Shown: positions 34,332 through 43,037, counted from the first letter of the stretch. The stretch: DNA of 64,000 nucleotides from Paenibacillus plantarum (GCF_013141695.1 NZ_WHNY01000064.1:1-64000); one strand, 5' to 3'. Notes: generated from the sequence alone by a model not told the origin. Numbers and translations: made by a program.

Positions 34332-34401
34332 CAGTAACTTTTGATTTGGAAGGTCAGTGGAGGGGCTCCATGCTCGTTTCACTGCTTCTGGGACGTCCAT
34401 C

Positions 34402-34431
34402 TTGACTTTGATGTTCACAGTAGATTAAGCT
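34402..34431 (+). promoter_or_regulatory. candidate promoter of gcvH
   Basis: TTGACT (34402-34407) and TAAGCT (34426-34431), 18 nt apart, are placed about 40 nt upstream of the gcvH start. The -10 box is weak. Confidence 0.35.
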
Positions 34432-34467
34432 AAAAGCAAAATTTGTAAGTGAGTGAGGCGTGGACTG

Positions 34468-34857
34468 ATGAGCAACGTACAAGCCAATTTGTTATACACC
34501 AAAGAGCACGAGTGGGTAGAGAAGCTATCGGATACGGTGGTTCGCATAGGGATTACCGATTTTGCACAGGATCAATTAGGAGATATTGTATTCGTAGAAC
34601 TTCCGAAAGTTGGCGCTGCTGTAACCGCAAATGAAAGCATTGGGAGTGTGGAATCGGTCAAAACGGTTTCGGATATTTTCTGCCCAGTATCAGGCAAAGT
34701 AACAGCTGTGAACAGCACATTGGAAGGTTCGCCAGAGCTGGTTAACAATGCGTCGTTCGGTGAAGGCTGGATGGTTGAGGTTGAAATCTCAGGACCAGAA
34801 GCATTGGAAGGCTTATTGAGCGCTGCGGAATACGGCTCCTACATCGGTAACGACTAG
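34468..34857 (+). CDS. gcvH: glycine cleavage system H protein
   Basis: A 129-residue H protein that carries the lipoyl arm between GcvP, GcvT and the dihydrolipoyl dehydrogenase. Lys 65 in SVESVKTVSDIF is the lipoylation site. The open frame begins at 34453, but ATG 34468 (MSNVQANLLYTKEHEW) has GAGG 9 nt upstream and matches the family start. It is divergent from the gcvT operon and, unlike it, has no riboswitch. A lysine-less relative is encoded at 11527-11853. Confidence 0.96.
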   Translation: MSNVQANLLYTKEHEWVEKLSDTVVRIGITDFAQDQLGDIVFVELPKVGAAVTANESIGSVESVKTVSDIFCPVSGKVTAVNSTLEGSPELVNNASFGEGWMVEVEISGPEALEGLLSAAEYGSYIGND

Positions 34858-34901
34858 GTTGTCTCAATTAAGATGTAAGTAGAACGGATGGAGGTTTTTC
34901 C

Positions 34902-35498
34902 ATGCAATTTGGGCAAAAGCTGCCTCAGGATCCGAACGATCGTGTTCCTCCTGGGCAAACGCTGACACAAGGCTGGCCTGTGCTGCACTATGGGTCCGTG
35001 CCCTACTACAACGACATGAGCAAATGGGATTTGCGTTTGTTCGGTTTGGTGGAAGAAGAGTTCACCATTTCGTATAAGGATTTCATGGCGCTGCCGCGTA
35101 AGGAATTTGCTAACGATATCCACTGTGTGACCACATGGTCCAAACTGGATAATGTGTGGGAAGGCATTGCTGTGTCGGAGCTCATGAGCAAAGTGAAGCT
35201 GAAACCAGAAGCAACTCATGTGATGCTGCATGCTGAGCATGGATGGACGACGAATCTTCCGCTGGAAGATTTCCTGTTGGAGACGTCTTTTCTGGGCATC
35301 CGACATAATGGCGTGCTGCTGACACCTGACCACGGAGCCCCCGTGCGAATGGTCGTACCGCATCTGTATTTCTGGAAAAGCGCCAAATGGCTGCGAGGCA
35401 TTGAGTTTATGGCGAAGGATAAGCCAGGATTTTGGGAGCGGAATGGTTACCATATGTACGGAAATCCTTTCAAGGAACAGCGTTACGATTTTGATTGA
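34902..35498 (+). CDS. sulfite oxidase-like molybdopterin-dependent oxidoreductase
   Basis: A 198-residue protein with the sulfite oxidase/MsrP-type molybdopterin-binding fold. Cys 75 in DIHCVTTWSKLDNVWEG is the expected molybdenum ligand, and TPDHGAPVRMVVPHLYFWKSAKW is the other family signature. It has no signal peptide or Tat motif, so it is a short cytosolic YuiH-type protein with unknown electron acceptor. GGATGGAGG precedes the ATG. It lies 44 nt after gcvH, which may only reflect read-through; a functional link is not evident. Confidence 0.85.
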   Translation: MQFGQKLPQDPNDRVPPGQTLTQGWPVLHYGSVPYYNDMSKWDLRLFGLVEEEFTISYKDFMALPRKEFANDIHCVTTWSKLDNVWEGIAVSELMSKVKLKPEATHVMLHAEHGWTTNLPLEDFLLETSFLGIRHNGVLLTPDHGAPVRMVVPHLYFWKSAKWLRGIEFMAKDKPGFWERNGYHMYGNPFKEQRYDFD

Positions 35499-35504
35499 CT
35501 TTTT

Positions 35505-35542
35505 AAGCCCACTAAAGCGATTGTGCTATAGTGGGCTTTTTT
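35505..35542 (+). terminator. terminator after the molybdoenzyme gene
   Basis: AAGCCCACTA pairs with TAGTGGGCTT, followed by TTTT. Confidence 0.85.
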
Positions 35543-35708
35543 CGTGAATGGAGTGGGAAAGTTGAGTTAGAAGTTTGTCTTGCTGAGTCAGAAAAGTAAG
35601 TTGATCTGATGGGAGTTTCTTAAATCTCCTGTGCGCCAGGTGAATAGATGGATTTTCTGCAGTTAAATATTGGGATTTTCCGGATAAACGCAGAATAGAT
35701 GGAAAACC

Positions 35709-37363
35709 GAGTCAATTTCACAATTCAAATTGAAAAATTGGCTAGAGTTCTTGCGTGCCTAAGAATTCACTTTTTTTTAAAATTAGGCAGCGGTGGCAAC
35801 TTGTTTAAGTTGTTGGTTCCATTTGTCTAAGGCAAATTTGCATACGGTATAAGCGAGTGTACTCAACTGGAAATCAACTTCGGCTCTCGTTCCCCGGTGA
35901 CGTGTGCGATGAAGACCAAAATATTCTTTCAAATATGCAAACACGCGCTCAACGGCCGTCCGCTTTTTATACAGTTGTTTGAAGCCCTCACTCCCTCTTG
36001 CAGGTACGGTGTTTTTACGAATATCTTGATCCACCTTTATTTTATACACTTTCTGGCATCCACTTTCCGCGAGAGGACAGTTACTGCACTCTTTTGGACG
36101 TGTGAATTTGAGTGTCTTGTAGGTCGGATCATAGCTATCGTATACGTAGGCTTTTCCTTGTTCGCAAATCGGGTGAAAGTCCTTATTAAACCCTTCGGGC
36201 GGCTCTGTATGGTGAATGAAATCAATAATCGGAAAAGCGTCCAACGAGTGAATTAGTTTATAAAGTGGATGTGCGTCATACCCTTTATCGGCCATGATAT
36301 GCTTGATTTGAAGCATAGGAAATTTGTTCGCTAGTGCTTTTAACAACACGACTCCACCACGTTGATCGTTGATATTAGCTGAGCTTAGAAAACCAGTTAG
36401 CACATATTGACTGTCCGCGTCCACGATAACATTTGCTTTGTAGCCATACCAAGATGTTAGGAAGCCTTTAGCATTTTTCTTTGCACACCGCTCTGGCGCC
36501 CGAGGCAATTCTTCCATCAGCTCTTCATAGGTGTAAGGCAACATGTCAGCCACTGGTTTTTCAAAAGTAGACAGCGTTGCTTCATATGCTTTACGCTCCT
36601 CAGCGCGACGGATCGCTTCTTCCTTCTTCGGACGACCGCGTCCATACTTTTGAGGCGTAGGGGGAGGAGCCGTTTCTTCTTTCACATCCTCTTCAATGGG
36701 AACCGAAAGTTGCTCGATCTGCGGCGTAAGTGGCTTTTGATTTTGACGTGATGTTTTGCGCTTAACGGCTCCATCGGAAAATACCGCGTTCCAAGCCTCC
36801 ACTGCTGAAGAGTCGAACGCCAAATGAAGCCCAGGTATAAATCCTTCTGAGATCGCATCTAGCACTAGCCCATCCTGAACCATTTCGATGAGCTGGTGAT
36901 CATTTAAAACACGAATGAGACGAGAGTACGAAGCCTCACTTGGCGTAGTGTCAGAACCGGTAAAGCGGCATTGCATGCGGAACTCAATACTCGTTTTTAG
37001 ACGGCGAACAATATCTTTCACGAAGTCCATTCGTTCTATTTTTGCAATGAGGAGCGAATAGAGCATTGCTGGAAAGTTTAATGTCTGCGGTGGACCCAAA
37101 CGCGACTGTTTTCTAAGTCGTTGTAAAACCGATTTGAAATCCAGATGTTCAAGTATGGGAGCATACCGGTCATCGGGCTTAATTTCCAGTAATTGTTGGA
37201 AGGAAAACAATTCTTGCTGTTGAATAGAATACATAGGGAATACCTTTCTTCATCTCGGGTTGTTGGTTTCGACGCCTTTTACTTCGAGATTTGGGGAGGT
37301 AGTCCCTTTTTTTGTGTGAAAAAAGCTAGGTTTGGTGCGGGTTTGAGATTGTGAAATTGTCTC
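35709..37363 (-). mobile_element. IS1182-like insertion sequence with terminal inverted repeats and target duplication
   Basis: 1655 bp. The left end GAGTCAATTTCACAAT and the right end, read inward as GAGACAATTTCACAAT, differ at one position in 16. The 5-bp direct repeat AAACC flanks it (35704-35708 and 37364-37368). It carries a single intact transposase gene on the minus strand. The insertion split a 25-nt palindrome unit of the dispersed 189-bp element. Intact ends and an intact gene suggest a fairly recent insertion. Confidence 0.85.
35783..37234 (-). CDS. IS1182 family transposase
   Basis: A 483-residue DDE transposase of the IS1182 type. It has an N-terminal DNA-binding region (PPQTLNFPAMLYSLLIAKIERM...RRLKTSIEFRMQCRFTG). 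The catalytic segments are LAFDSSAVEAWN, HIMADKGYDAHPLYKL (second Asp) and RTAVERVFAYLKEYFGLHRTRHRG (Glu). There is a cysteine cluster (CSNCPLAESGCQK) between the latter two. The frame is complete with no stop or shift, so the enzyme may be active. It fills most of the IS at 35709-37363. Confidence 0.93.
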   Translation of the reverse strand: MYSIQQQELFSFQQLLEIKPDDRYAPILEHLDFKSVLQRLRKQSRLGPPQTLNFPAMLYSLLIAKIERMDFVKDIVRRLKTSIEFRMQCRFTGSDTTPSEASYSRLIRVLNDHQLIEMVQDGLVLDAISEGFIPGLHLAFDSSAVEAWNAVFSDGAVKRKTSRQNQKPLTPQIEQLSVPIEEDVKEETAPPPTPQKYGRGRPKKEEAIRRAEERKAYEATLSTFEKPVADMLPYTYEELMEELPRAPERCAKKNAKGFLTSWYGYKANVIVDADSQYVLTGFLSSANINDQRGGVVLLKALANKFPMLQIKHIMADKGYDAHPLYKLIHSLDAFPIIDFIHHTEPPEGFNKDFHPICEQGKAYVYDSYDPTYKTLKFTRPKECSNCPLAESGCQKVYKIKVDQDIRKNTVPARGSEGFKQLYKKRTAVERVFAYLKEYFGLHRTRHRGTRAEVDFQLSTLAYTVCKFALDKWNQQLKQVATAA

Positions 37364-37486
37364 AAACCTGCAGTTAATTTTGACCATTTTACCCGATCTG
37401 AGCAACAACGGCAATTTTAACTACATGTTTTACAGTTAAATCGAATATTCGAGGAAATTCCTCAAAAATAGCTGTATATTTTCCAG

Positions 37487-38314
37487 TTAAATCCCAGTTC
37501 CGCTCTCCAATTTCGCCTTTTCCCTATACGCTGTTGGAGAAAGACCAATGGTTCGTTTAAACATGCGGGAAAACATCAAGGGGTCTTGGTAGCCCACGGA
37601 AAGGGCAATTTCGGCTATCCCGAGAAGCTGCCTGCGGAGAAGGCGGCAAGCTTTTCTCATCCGAAGATCGGTCAAATACCGGTAAGGGGACATGGACAGA
37701 CGCTGTTGGAAGAGACGGCACAAGTATTTGGTGTCTAGCCCTACATGCTCAGCGATTTCATTTAGACTAATGCGATCGGCATAGCGGGTGTTCATAAAGG
37801 AAACAGCATTGCGTATATGGTGTCCGACATCTGCTCTTAGCGTCGGCGCGTCGTCCGGTATTGCCAACGTTCCGAATATTTGGTACAGCAAAGCAGTCAG
37901 AAGGAGCTCTTTGGCCGGTTCGTTGCGCAGGCTCATTAAATTGTCAAAAAGAGATTCAATGGACAGTGACGAGTCAGCCGTTCGGACAGGAGACAGGACG
38001 GTAAATCCGGCCAGTTCGACTAGACGGGGGGCCAATGTCCCGACGAAGCCGAACCACGAGTAACGCCAGGGCTCATCTGAATCGGCACAATAGGAATGGA
38101 CGGTGTCAGGCATGACAAGGAACAGCTCACCTGGGCCAATCGGTTCCGTTCTGCCTCCTGTTGAGTAAGTGCCGTATCCGCTGTGAATGTAGTGAAGGAT
38201 ATACATATCTCTTACAGAGGGCCCGAATGACATGTCCGGCAGGCAACTTTGCGTGCCGACCTCTAGCACCGCAAGATCGGTCAAACCGATCGGTTCTGTA
38301 TAAATAAATTCCAC
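37487..38314 (-). CDS. AraC family transcriptional regulator
   Basis: A ~276-residue AraC/XylS regulator. The N-terminal cupin-type ligand domain has ILHYIHSGYGTYSTGG...GPGELFLVMPDTVHSYCAD. The C-terminal double helix-turn-helix is complete (ISLNEIAEHVGLDTKYLCRLFQQRLSMSPYRYL, LGIAEIALSVGYQDPLMFSRMFKRTIGLSPTAYR). The open frame reaches 38398, only 26 bp from the divergent gene. GTG 38314 has GAGGAAGAGG upstream and leaves 110 bp for promoters, so it is preferred. It probably controls the divergent four-gene sugar operon. Its stop codon lies in the repeat element. Confidence 0.87.
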   Translation of the reverse strand: MEFIYTEPIGLTDLAVLEVGTQSCLPDMSFGPSVRDMYILHYIHSGYGTYSTGGRTEPIGPGELFLVMPDTVHSYCADSDEPWRYSWFGFVGTLAPRLVELAGFTVLSPVRTADSSLSIESLFDNLMSLRNEPAKELLLTALLYQIFGTLAIPDDAPTLRADVGHHIRNAVSFMNTRYADRISLNEIAEHVGLDTKYLCRLFQQRLSMSPYRYLTDLRMRKACRLLRRQLLGIAEIALSVGYQDPLMFSRMFKRTIGLSPTAYREKAKLESGTGI

Positions 38315-38424
38315 GTTTGCTTTCGCCTCTTCCTCAAATAGAGAAGATATGCCATAAGATGGGGAACTCTGGCTATTTTGATTATAAAGGATGAACACTA
38401 CAATTTACAGTAGGAGGGATTCAA

Positions 38425-39348
38425 ATGGAGTATACTACATTCGGCCGCACCGGACTTCGAGTATCGAAACTCGGGCTTGGCGGCGCACCCCTTGGAGGGG
38501 TTTTTGGACCTACGGATGAACGCGATATCGAGAAGATGATCCATGAGGCGTTAGACAGCGGAATCAATTTTATCGACACAGCGCCGAGCTACGGCAGAGG
38601 TGAGTCGGAGCGCCGAATCGGCAGGGCGTTGAACGGCGGCAGAAGAAACGAAGTTGTGCTGGCATCGAAAGCAGTAGGTCCGGGAGAATCGTTCGATTAT
38701 GCGACAACGATTCGCTCAGTGGAGGATAGTTTGGAACGGCTTCAAACCGATTGGATTGATCTGCTGCAAATTCACGATGTGGAGCAGGTTCCGTATGACA
38801 CGGTTGTGAATGAGACGCTTCCTGCTCTGGAGAAATTGCGGGAAGACGGAAAGATTCGATATATCGGCGTTTCGACAAGGATATTATCACTTTTGGAGCG
38901 TTATGTCCGGCTAAATGGGTTTGACAGCATCCAGTTTTATACGAGATATATGCTGATTGATCATACGGCGAAGGACGTACTGCTCCCGCTCGCAGCAGAG
39001 AAGGAAATCGCTGTTATTAACGGAAGCGTGCTAGGACTCGGTTTGCTTGCCGATACGCCAGCACCGTTTTTGAGGCCAAACCTCGTGTACGAGGCAACGA
39101 AGCGGATGGATCAGCTCCAGTTTTTGCGTAAAACAGAGCCACACGGTCTTGTCGAGCCAGCCATGCGTTTCAGTCTGTCGCATCCGGGTATTCACGTTAC
39201 CTTGACAGGAGCTGCCACATCGAATGTGCTGCGCACGAACTTGGCATTTTGTGATGGGCAGGGTCTGGATCCAGAGGAGCTGCAACGGGTGTATGCCTTA
39301 TTTCAGGGCAAAAGTTTATTTCCAGCGGAGAAGGAGGAAGCGAAGTGA
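38425..39348 (+). CDS. aldo/keto reductase (aldose dehydrogenase-like)
   Basis: A 307-residue AKR with catalytic Asp and Tyr in NFIDTAPSYGRGESE, Lys in VVLASKAVG and His in LLQIHDVE. Its overall pattern resembles the L-fucose / D-threo-aldose 1-dehydrogenase type, which oxidises the sugar to its lactone; this fits the lactonase-like gene two places downstream. GGAGGG lies 8 nt ahead of the ATG. It is first in an operon whose four genes overlap each other. Confidence 0.85.
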   Translation: MEYTTFGRTGLRVSKLGLGGAPLGGVFGPTDERDIEKMIHEALDSGINFIDTAPSYGRGESERRIGRALNGGRRNEVVLASKAVGPGESFDYATTIRSVEDSLERLQTDWIDLLQIHDVEQVPYDTVVNETLPALEKLREDGKIRYIGVSTRILSLLERYVRLNGFDSIQFYTRYMLIDHTAKDVLLPLAAEKEIAVINGSVLGLGLLADTPAPFLRPNLVYEATKRMDQLQFLRKTEPHGLVEPAMRFSLSHPGIHVTLTGAATSNVLRTNLAFCDGQGLDPEELQRVYALFQGKSLFPAEKEEAK

Positions 39349-41300
39349 ACACACAAGGAAGCATCCTGCCAAGGATTGTAGCGGAGGAGCGAATGGTTCC
39401 TCCGGAGTGGGCGCTACAGGAACAGTGGTTGTTTGCTACGCTGAATCAGGCGGCGAAGGAGTTTGTGGCGCGTTACACACAGCCAGATGGAAGTCTGATT
39501 TGGCAGAAAGAATGGCCGGGTATGGACGGCTCGGATGACCCCTATGAAGGGTTTATGAATCTAGCGCTGCTCTACGTGTTAGGGGGCAGCCGTGAGCTCC
39601 ATGAAGTATCGCGTAAGATTTGGGAAGGGATTACTTGGCAATGGACCGAGTATGGCCAAATTCAACGAGAATTCGATGCGTACTATGATTGGATGCATCA
39701 CGGTGAAGGGTATTTATTTCTCTACTTTCTCGGACTAGCTGGCCCTGTTACAACGAAAGACAAGCAGAGAGCCTTACGCTTTGCCAGCATGTATATGGGA
39801 GACGATCCGGAAGCTCCTAATTATGATAAAGCACAGAAGCTTATACGGTCACCATTGACCGGAAGCAAGGGTCCGCGGTTCACGGTGTCGGAAGAGGATT
39901 GGGTCACGCATCGCAGCATTCTCGACCATTATCCTGCACCATATGAAGATATTCCTGGTGTCGATTTTGCGAGCGGCAAATGCCCTTGGTCCAACGATGA
40001 CGTATATCAGAGCCTGATTGCGATGATGAATGAGCGAATGAACCGGGGAGACGTCCCGCTGAATTTGAATGCAACCGGATTGATTACGCACGCATTCATG
40101 CATAATGGAGACACCGTATATCGCGATTGGGTGGTCGATTATCTCGCAGCATGGGAAGAGCGTACCCGCCATAACGGAGGAGTTATTCCCGACAATGTCG
40201 GACTGTCAGGCGTAATCGGCGAGTACAACGAGGGCAAATGGTGGGGAGGCTACTACGGTTGGAGATGGCCGCACGGCTTTATGACCATCATTGAGCCGCT
40301 GACGAACGCGTGTATGAACGCCGTTTTGCTTACGGGAGACATGAACCAGCTTGAGTTAGCCCGTTCTCAGCTAGATGCCAACTGGGCGCTGCGTCGGGAA
40401 GAGAATGGTCAAGTACTCGTGCCGAATAAACACCGGGATAACGGCTGGTACGATTGGCGGAAGGCGCTGCCGAAGTACCCGGTCTATTTGTGGACGATGT
40501 CGATGGCCGATGAGGATTTAGAGCGGATTGACCGGATTCCGAAGGATCATGATTGGAATGAAATTACGGTGCCTGTCGTATCGGGAAGGGACAGCCGGAC
40601 AGGAAGGGAAACGAAACACTATATCGGCAATACAGAGCCTTGGTTCCAGTACATTCGAGGGTTTAACCCCGACTATCCGAAGCGGATACTAGCTGCCAAT
40701 ATGGAGCTGGTCGGTCGACAACTTGAGCGAATGCGCTCTGAGGAGGGCGACCCGCATGGGTGGAAAAGCGGCTTTGCAGACGGCGACTTTTCTAATATTC
40801 ACATCTGGCAGGAAATGTGCCCAATTTATTTCGAATCGCTAGTACAACTGACACTGGGAGGACCGATGCATATTTCGCACGGTGGCTTGCAGCATGCGCG
40901 GGTACGCTATTTTGACTCACAGGAGAGGCGGCCAGGTCTTCCGCTTGGCGTATCTGCGCTAGTGGAGGCGCTTACAACGGACGGCGTGACACTGCAACTT
41001 TGCAACACCAGCTTATATGACGAGCGCGAGGTCGTCATTCAGGCAGGGGGCTTCGGCGAGCACGAATTCACCAGCGCCGAGCGAATCGACGCAGAGGGGT
41101 GCCCGGTGCAAGGCTCGCACATGGAGCTCAAAGGCAAATGGTTGACGATTCATCTAAAACAAGGCACTGGCATTAGGCTGAGGCTTGGCATGAAGCGTTA
41201 CGTCAATTCGCCGAGCTATGAGATGCCTTGGCCGAATCCGTATGCCGCCGATGTGCTGACTGGCCGTAAGGGGCAGGAAGGCGAAGCGCCATGTACATAG
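39345..41300 (+). CDS. uncharacterised 651-residue protein, probable (alpha/alpha)-barrel carbohydrate enzyme
   Basis: A 651-residue protein of no family I recognise. It is rich in aromatic and acidic motifs of alpha-toroid sugar enzymes: KEWPGMDGSDDPYEGFMNLALLYVLGG, EFDAYYDWMHHGEGYLFLYFLG, EGKWWGGYYGWRWPHGF, and a C-terminal beta-rich end. No signal peptide, so it would act on imported oligosaccharide. It overlaps the upstream AKR gene (GTGA) and the downstream amidohydrolase gene. The GTG start has AGGAGG upstream. A hydrolase or lyase role is inferred only from its look and its neighbours. Confidence 0.65.
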   Translation: MNTQGSILPRIVAEERMVPPEWALQEQWLFATLNQAAKEFVARYTQPDGSLIWQKEWPGMDGSDDPYEGFMNLALLYVLGGSRELHEVSRKIWEGITWQWTEYGQIQREFDAYYDWMHHGEGYLFLYFLGLAGPVTTKDKQRALRFASMYMGDDPEAPNYDKAQKLIRSPLTGSKGPRFTVSEEDWVTHRSILDHYPAPYEDIPGVDFASGKCPWSNDDVYQSLIAMMNERMNRGDVPLNLNATGLITHAFMHNGDTVYRDWVVDYLAAWEERTRHNGGVIPDNVGLSGVIGEYNEGKWWGGYYGWRWPHGFMTIIEPLTNACMNAVLLTGDMNQLELARSQLDANWALRREENGQVLVPNKHRDNGWYDWRKALPKYPVYLWTMSMADEDLERIDRIPKDHDWNEITVPVVSGRDSRTGRETKHYIGNTEPWFQYIRGFNPDYPKRILAANMELVGRQLERMRSEEGDPHGWKSGFADGDFSNIHIWQEMCPIYFESLVQLTLGGPMHISHGGLQHARVRYFDSQERRPGLPLGVSALVEALTTDGVTLQLCNTSLYDEREVVIQAGGFGEHEFTSAERIDAEGCPVQGSHMELKGKWLTIHLKQGTGIRLRLGMKRYVNSPSYEMPWPNPYAADVLTGRKGQEGEAPCT

Positions 41301-42124
41301 ACAGCCACGTTCATTTTTGGAAACCATCGCGTGGTGATTACGGCTGGTTAAAGCCCGAGAATGAGCTGCTCTATCAGGACTACTTGCCAGGGCAGTTGCT
41401 TCCGGAGCTGGGCGCTTTCGGTGTGAAGGGGCTTGTAGCCGTACAGGCCGCCGTTACGGCTGAAGAAGCGGCATTCCTGCTGGAGATGGCACAGACCTGG
41501 CGGGTAATATCCGGCGTGAGCGGAGGGCTCGATCCGTTCGCGGATACTTTTCACGAGGAGCTCGCGTCCCTAAAGGCTGACCCGTGCTTTACGGGCATCA
41601 GACTTAGCGGCAGCGCATTTCGCTCTGAGCGGTCCAAGGCCGACCAGAGTAAACTACGGTCGGCACTTGCTGCTCTGATGCAGGCTGGGCTAACGCTAGA
41701 TCTGCTCGTAAAACCCGAAGACCTTTCGGACGTAGCGTCGTACTTAGAGGAACTGCCGCTGCTCAATGCGGTCGTCAACCATCTCGGCTGTCCAGACATT
41801 CGTGGGCAGCGAATGGAACCGTGGCGAACAGGCATGGAACGGCTATCCCAGCATCCAAGCGTGGTGGTTAAACTGTCCGGTATGATCACGATGGCAGGCG
41901 GATTTTATCCTGAAAAGCTTCGGCCTTACATCGCTCAGTTGCTTCAGTTGTTCGGCAGCGACCGGCTGCTGTTCGGCAGTGATTGGCCGGTCGCGTTGCA
42001 GGCAGGCGGCTATAGGGACGTCATCGATTTGTTCGAGGCGGTACTTCCTGATGACCTCACAGAGGAGGAGAAGGGAATGATTCGCGCGGGCAACGCAAGC
42101 CGATTCTACCCGATACTAACATGA
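41291..42124 (+). CDS. amidohydrolase family 2 protein (L-fuconolactonase-like)
   Basis: A 277-residue metal-dependent TIM-barrel hydrolase of the amidohydrolase-2 family. The N-terminal metal ligands YIDSHVHFW and the lid YGWLKPENELLYQDYLPGQL are characteristic of L-fucono- and L-rhamnono-lactonase-like members. VVNHLGCPD and LLFGSDWPV supply the His and Asp positions. It would open the lactone formed by the aldo/keto reductase. It overlaps both neighbouring genes by a few bases. Confidence 0.85.
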   Translation: MYIDSHVHFWKPSRGDYGWLKPENELLYQDYLPGQLLPELGAFGVKGLVAVQAAVTAEEAAFLLEMAQTWRVISGVSGGLDPFADTFHEELASLKADPCFTGIRLSGSAFRSERSKADQSKLRSALAALMQAGLTLDLLVKPEDLSDVASYLEELPLLNAVVNHLGCPDIRGQRMEPWRTGMERLSQHPSVVVKLSGMITMAGGFYPEKLRPYIAQLLQLFGSDRLLFGSDWPVALQAGGYRDVIDLFEAVLPDDLTEEEKGMIRAGNASRFYPILT

Positions 42125-42768
42125 TGAGAAGGATGTATAGGGCGCAGGTGAAAGTAGGATGCGAAGCGAACTTTGCTCTCGCGTTAGCAGAAGCAGCTGA
42201 AAGCTGGCAGAGCGAACTTCGCGAACAGGGTTTGTTGAGTTGCTCGATTTTCGCGAGGGGGAGTGGTGTATTCCTTTATTTTGAAACGGCGAGCGAATGC
42301 TGCGAATCCGAATGGGAATGGCCAACAACGTGCAAGCAGATGCTGGAGACATGGCCGGGTGATGGAGGCATGCAGCGGTACTCAGTTCCGATGCTCGATA
42401 TTTACCACGATGGGGAGCCGGAGATAAGGGAAGCCAGAGAAAATGGCGGCCGTGAGCGAATAGGGATGCTCGCGCGACTGAAACCATCGAAGTACAGCAG
42501 TTATATCTTCTATCATTACGCTTTGCAGGAGGAGAAACCGAGCTGCTTTAATCCGACCTATATCATCGGAGCGTACGAGGATCTGATCTTCTCCTATCAG
42601 GAACGTCCGTCACCCGCGTTCGAGCACGGGGCGACACGAAGGAAGTGGCCTGCCCCGATTACGCCAGAGAACTGGCACGACATCATGCAGCCGCATTTTG
42701 TCCCATGGTCGGAGAACGAGCAGGGATCTATTTTGTGGGAAACTATGGACACAATCCTGAGCTTTTAA
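42121..42768 (+). CDS. mutarotase-like (DUF718-type) protein
   Basis: A 215-residue protein. The N-terminal ~100 residues follow the pattern of L-rhamnose mutarotase / DUF718 alpha-beta barrels (MYRAQVKVGCEANFALALAEAAESWQSELREQGLLSCSIFARGSGVFLYFE). The C-terminal half shows a second similar block (MLARLKPSKYSSYIFYHYALQEE...YIIGAYEDLIFSYQE), suggesting two copies of the fold. Sugar anomer conversion ahead of the dehydrogenase would fit the operon. The family match is weak and by eye. It overlaps the lactonase-like gene (ATGATGA). Confidence 0.5.
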   Translation: MMRRMYRAQVKVGCEANFALALAEAAESWQSELREQGLLSCSIFARGSGVFLYFETASECCESEWEWPTTCKQMLETWPGDGGMQRYSVPMLDIYHDGEPEIREARENGGRERIGMLARLKPSKYSSYIFYHYALQEEKPSCFNPTYIIGAYEDLIFSYQERPSPAFEHGATRRKWPAPITPENWHDIMQPHFVPWSENEQGSILWETMDTILSF

Positions 42769-42850
42769 AAACTGTGATCACAATGAGATGTCACCCTTAC
42801 CAACTTAACCACCCTTACCATCGTTGATCTAATGGTCAATAACTTTGGAT

Positions 42851-43037
42851 GCAGGGGGAACCTAGATACCTTATTTGGCTGAAACTGGCTGAAATCGAAC
42901 GCAAGGGGAACGTAGATACGCTAATTGGCCAATTTTCGTTATTTATCGAGTATTTCGACGAAATAGAGTACTGTAGTTCCCCTTCGATGAAGATTTCACC
43001 TATGTACCCACAATTAGGACATCCTCGTTCCCTCTCG
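42851..43037. repeat. four-unit GGGGAAC element, two units in each orientation
   Basis: Forward units start with GGGGAAC at 42855 and 42905 (50 bp apart), continuing as tAGATACnCTAaTTgG. Reverse-complement units end with GTTCCCC at 42976 and GTTCCCT at 43027 (51 bp apart). Aligned, the four units share AAGGGGAAC, then G-A-T/G-T/A around +13, then CTAaTTg. The symmetric two-plus-two layout spans about 187 bp. Confidence 0.65.

Larger units (their letters stand above)
35642..37490 (+). repeat. 189-bp dispersed element, copy 2, interrupted by the IS
   Basis: Units are at 35642-35666; 35693-35708 continued at 37369-37377; 37415-37439; and 37466-37490. Removing the IS and one target duplicate (1660 bp) gives unit starts 51, 62 and 51 bp apart and a total of 189 bp, identical to the copy at 25017-25205. 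The last unit runs into the AraC gene at 37487 and supplies its stop codon. Confidence 0.8.
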
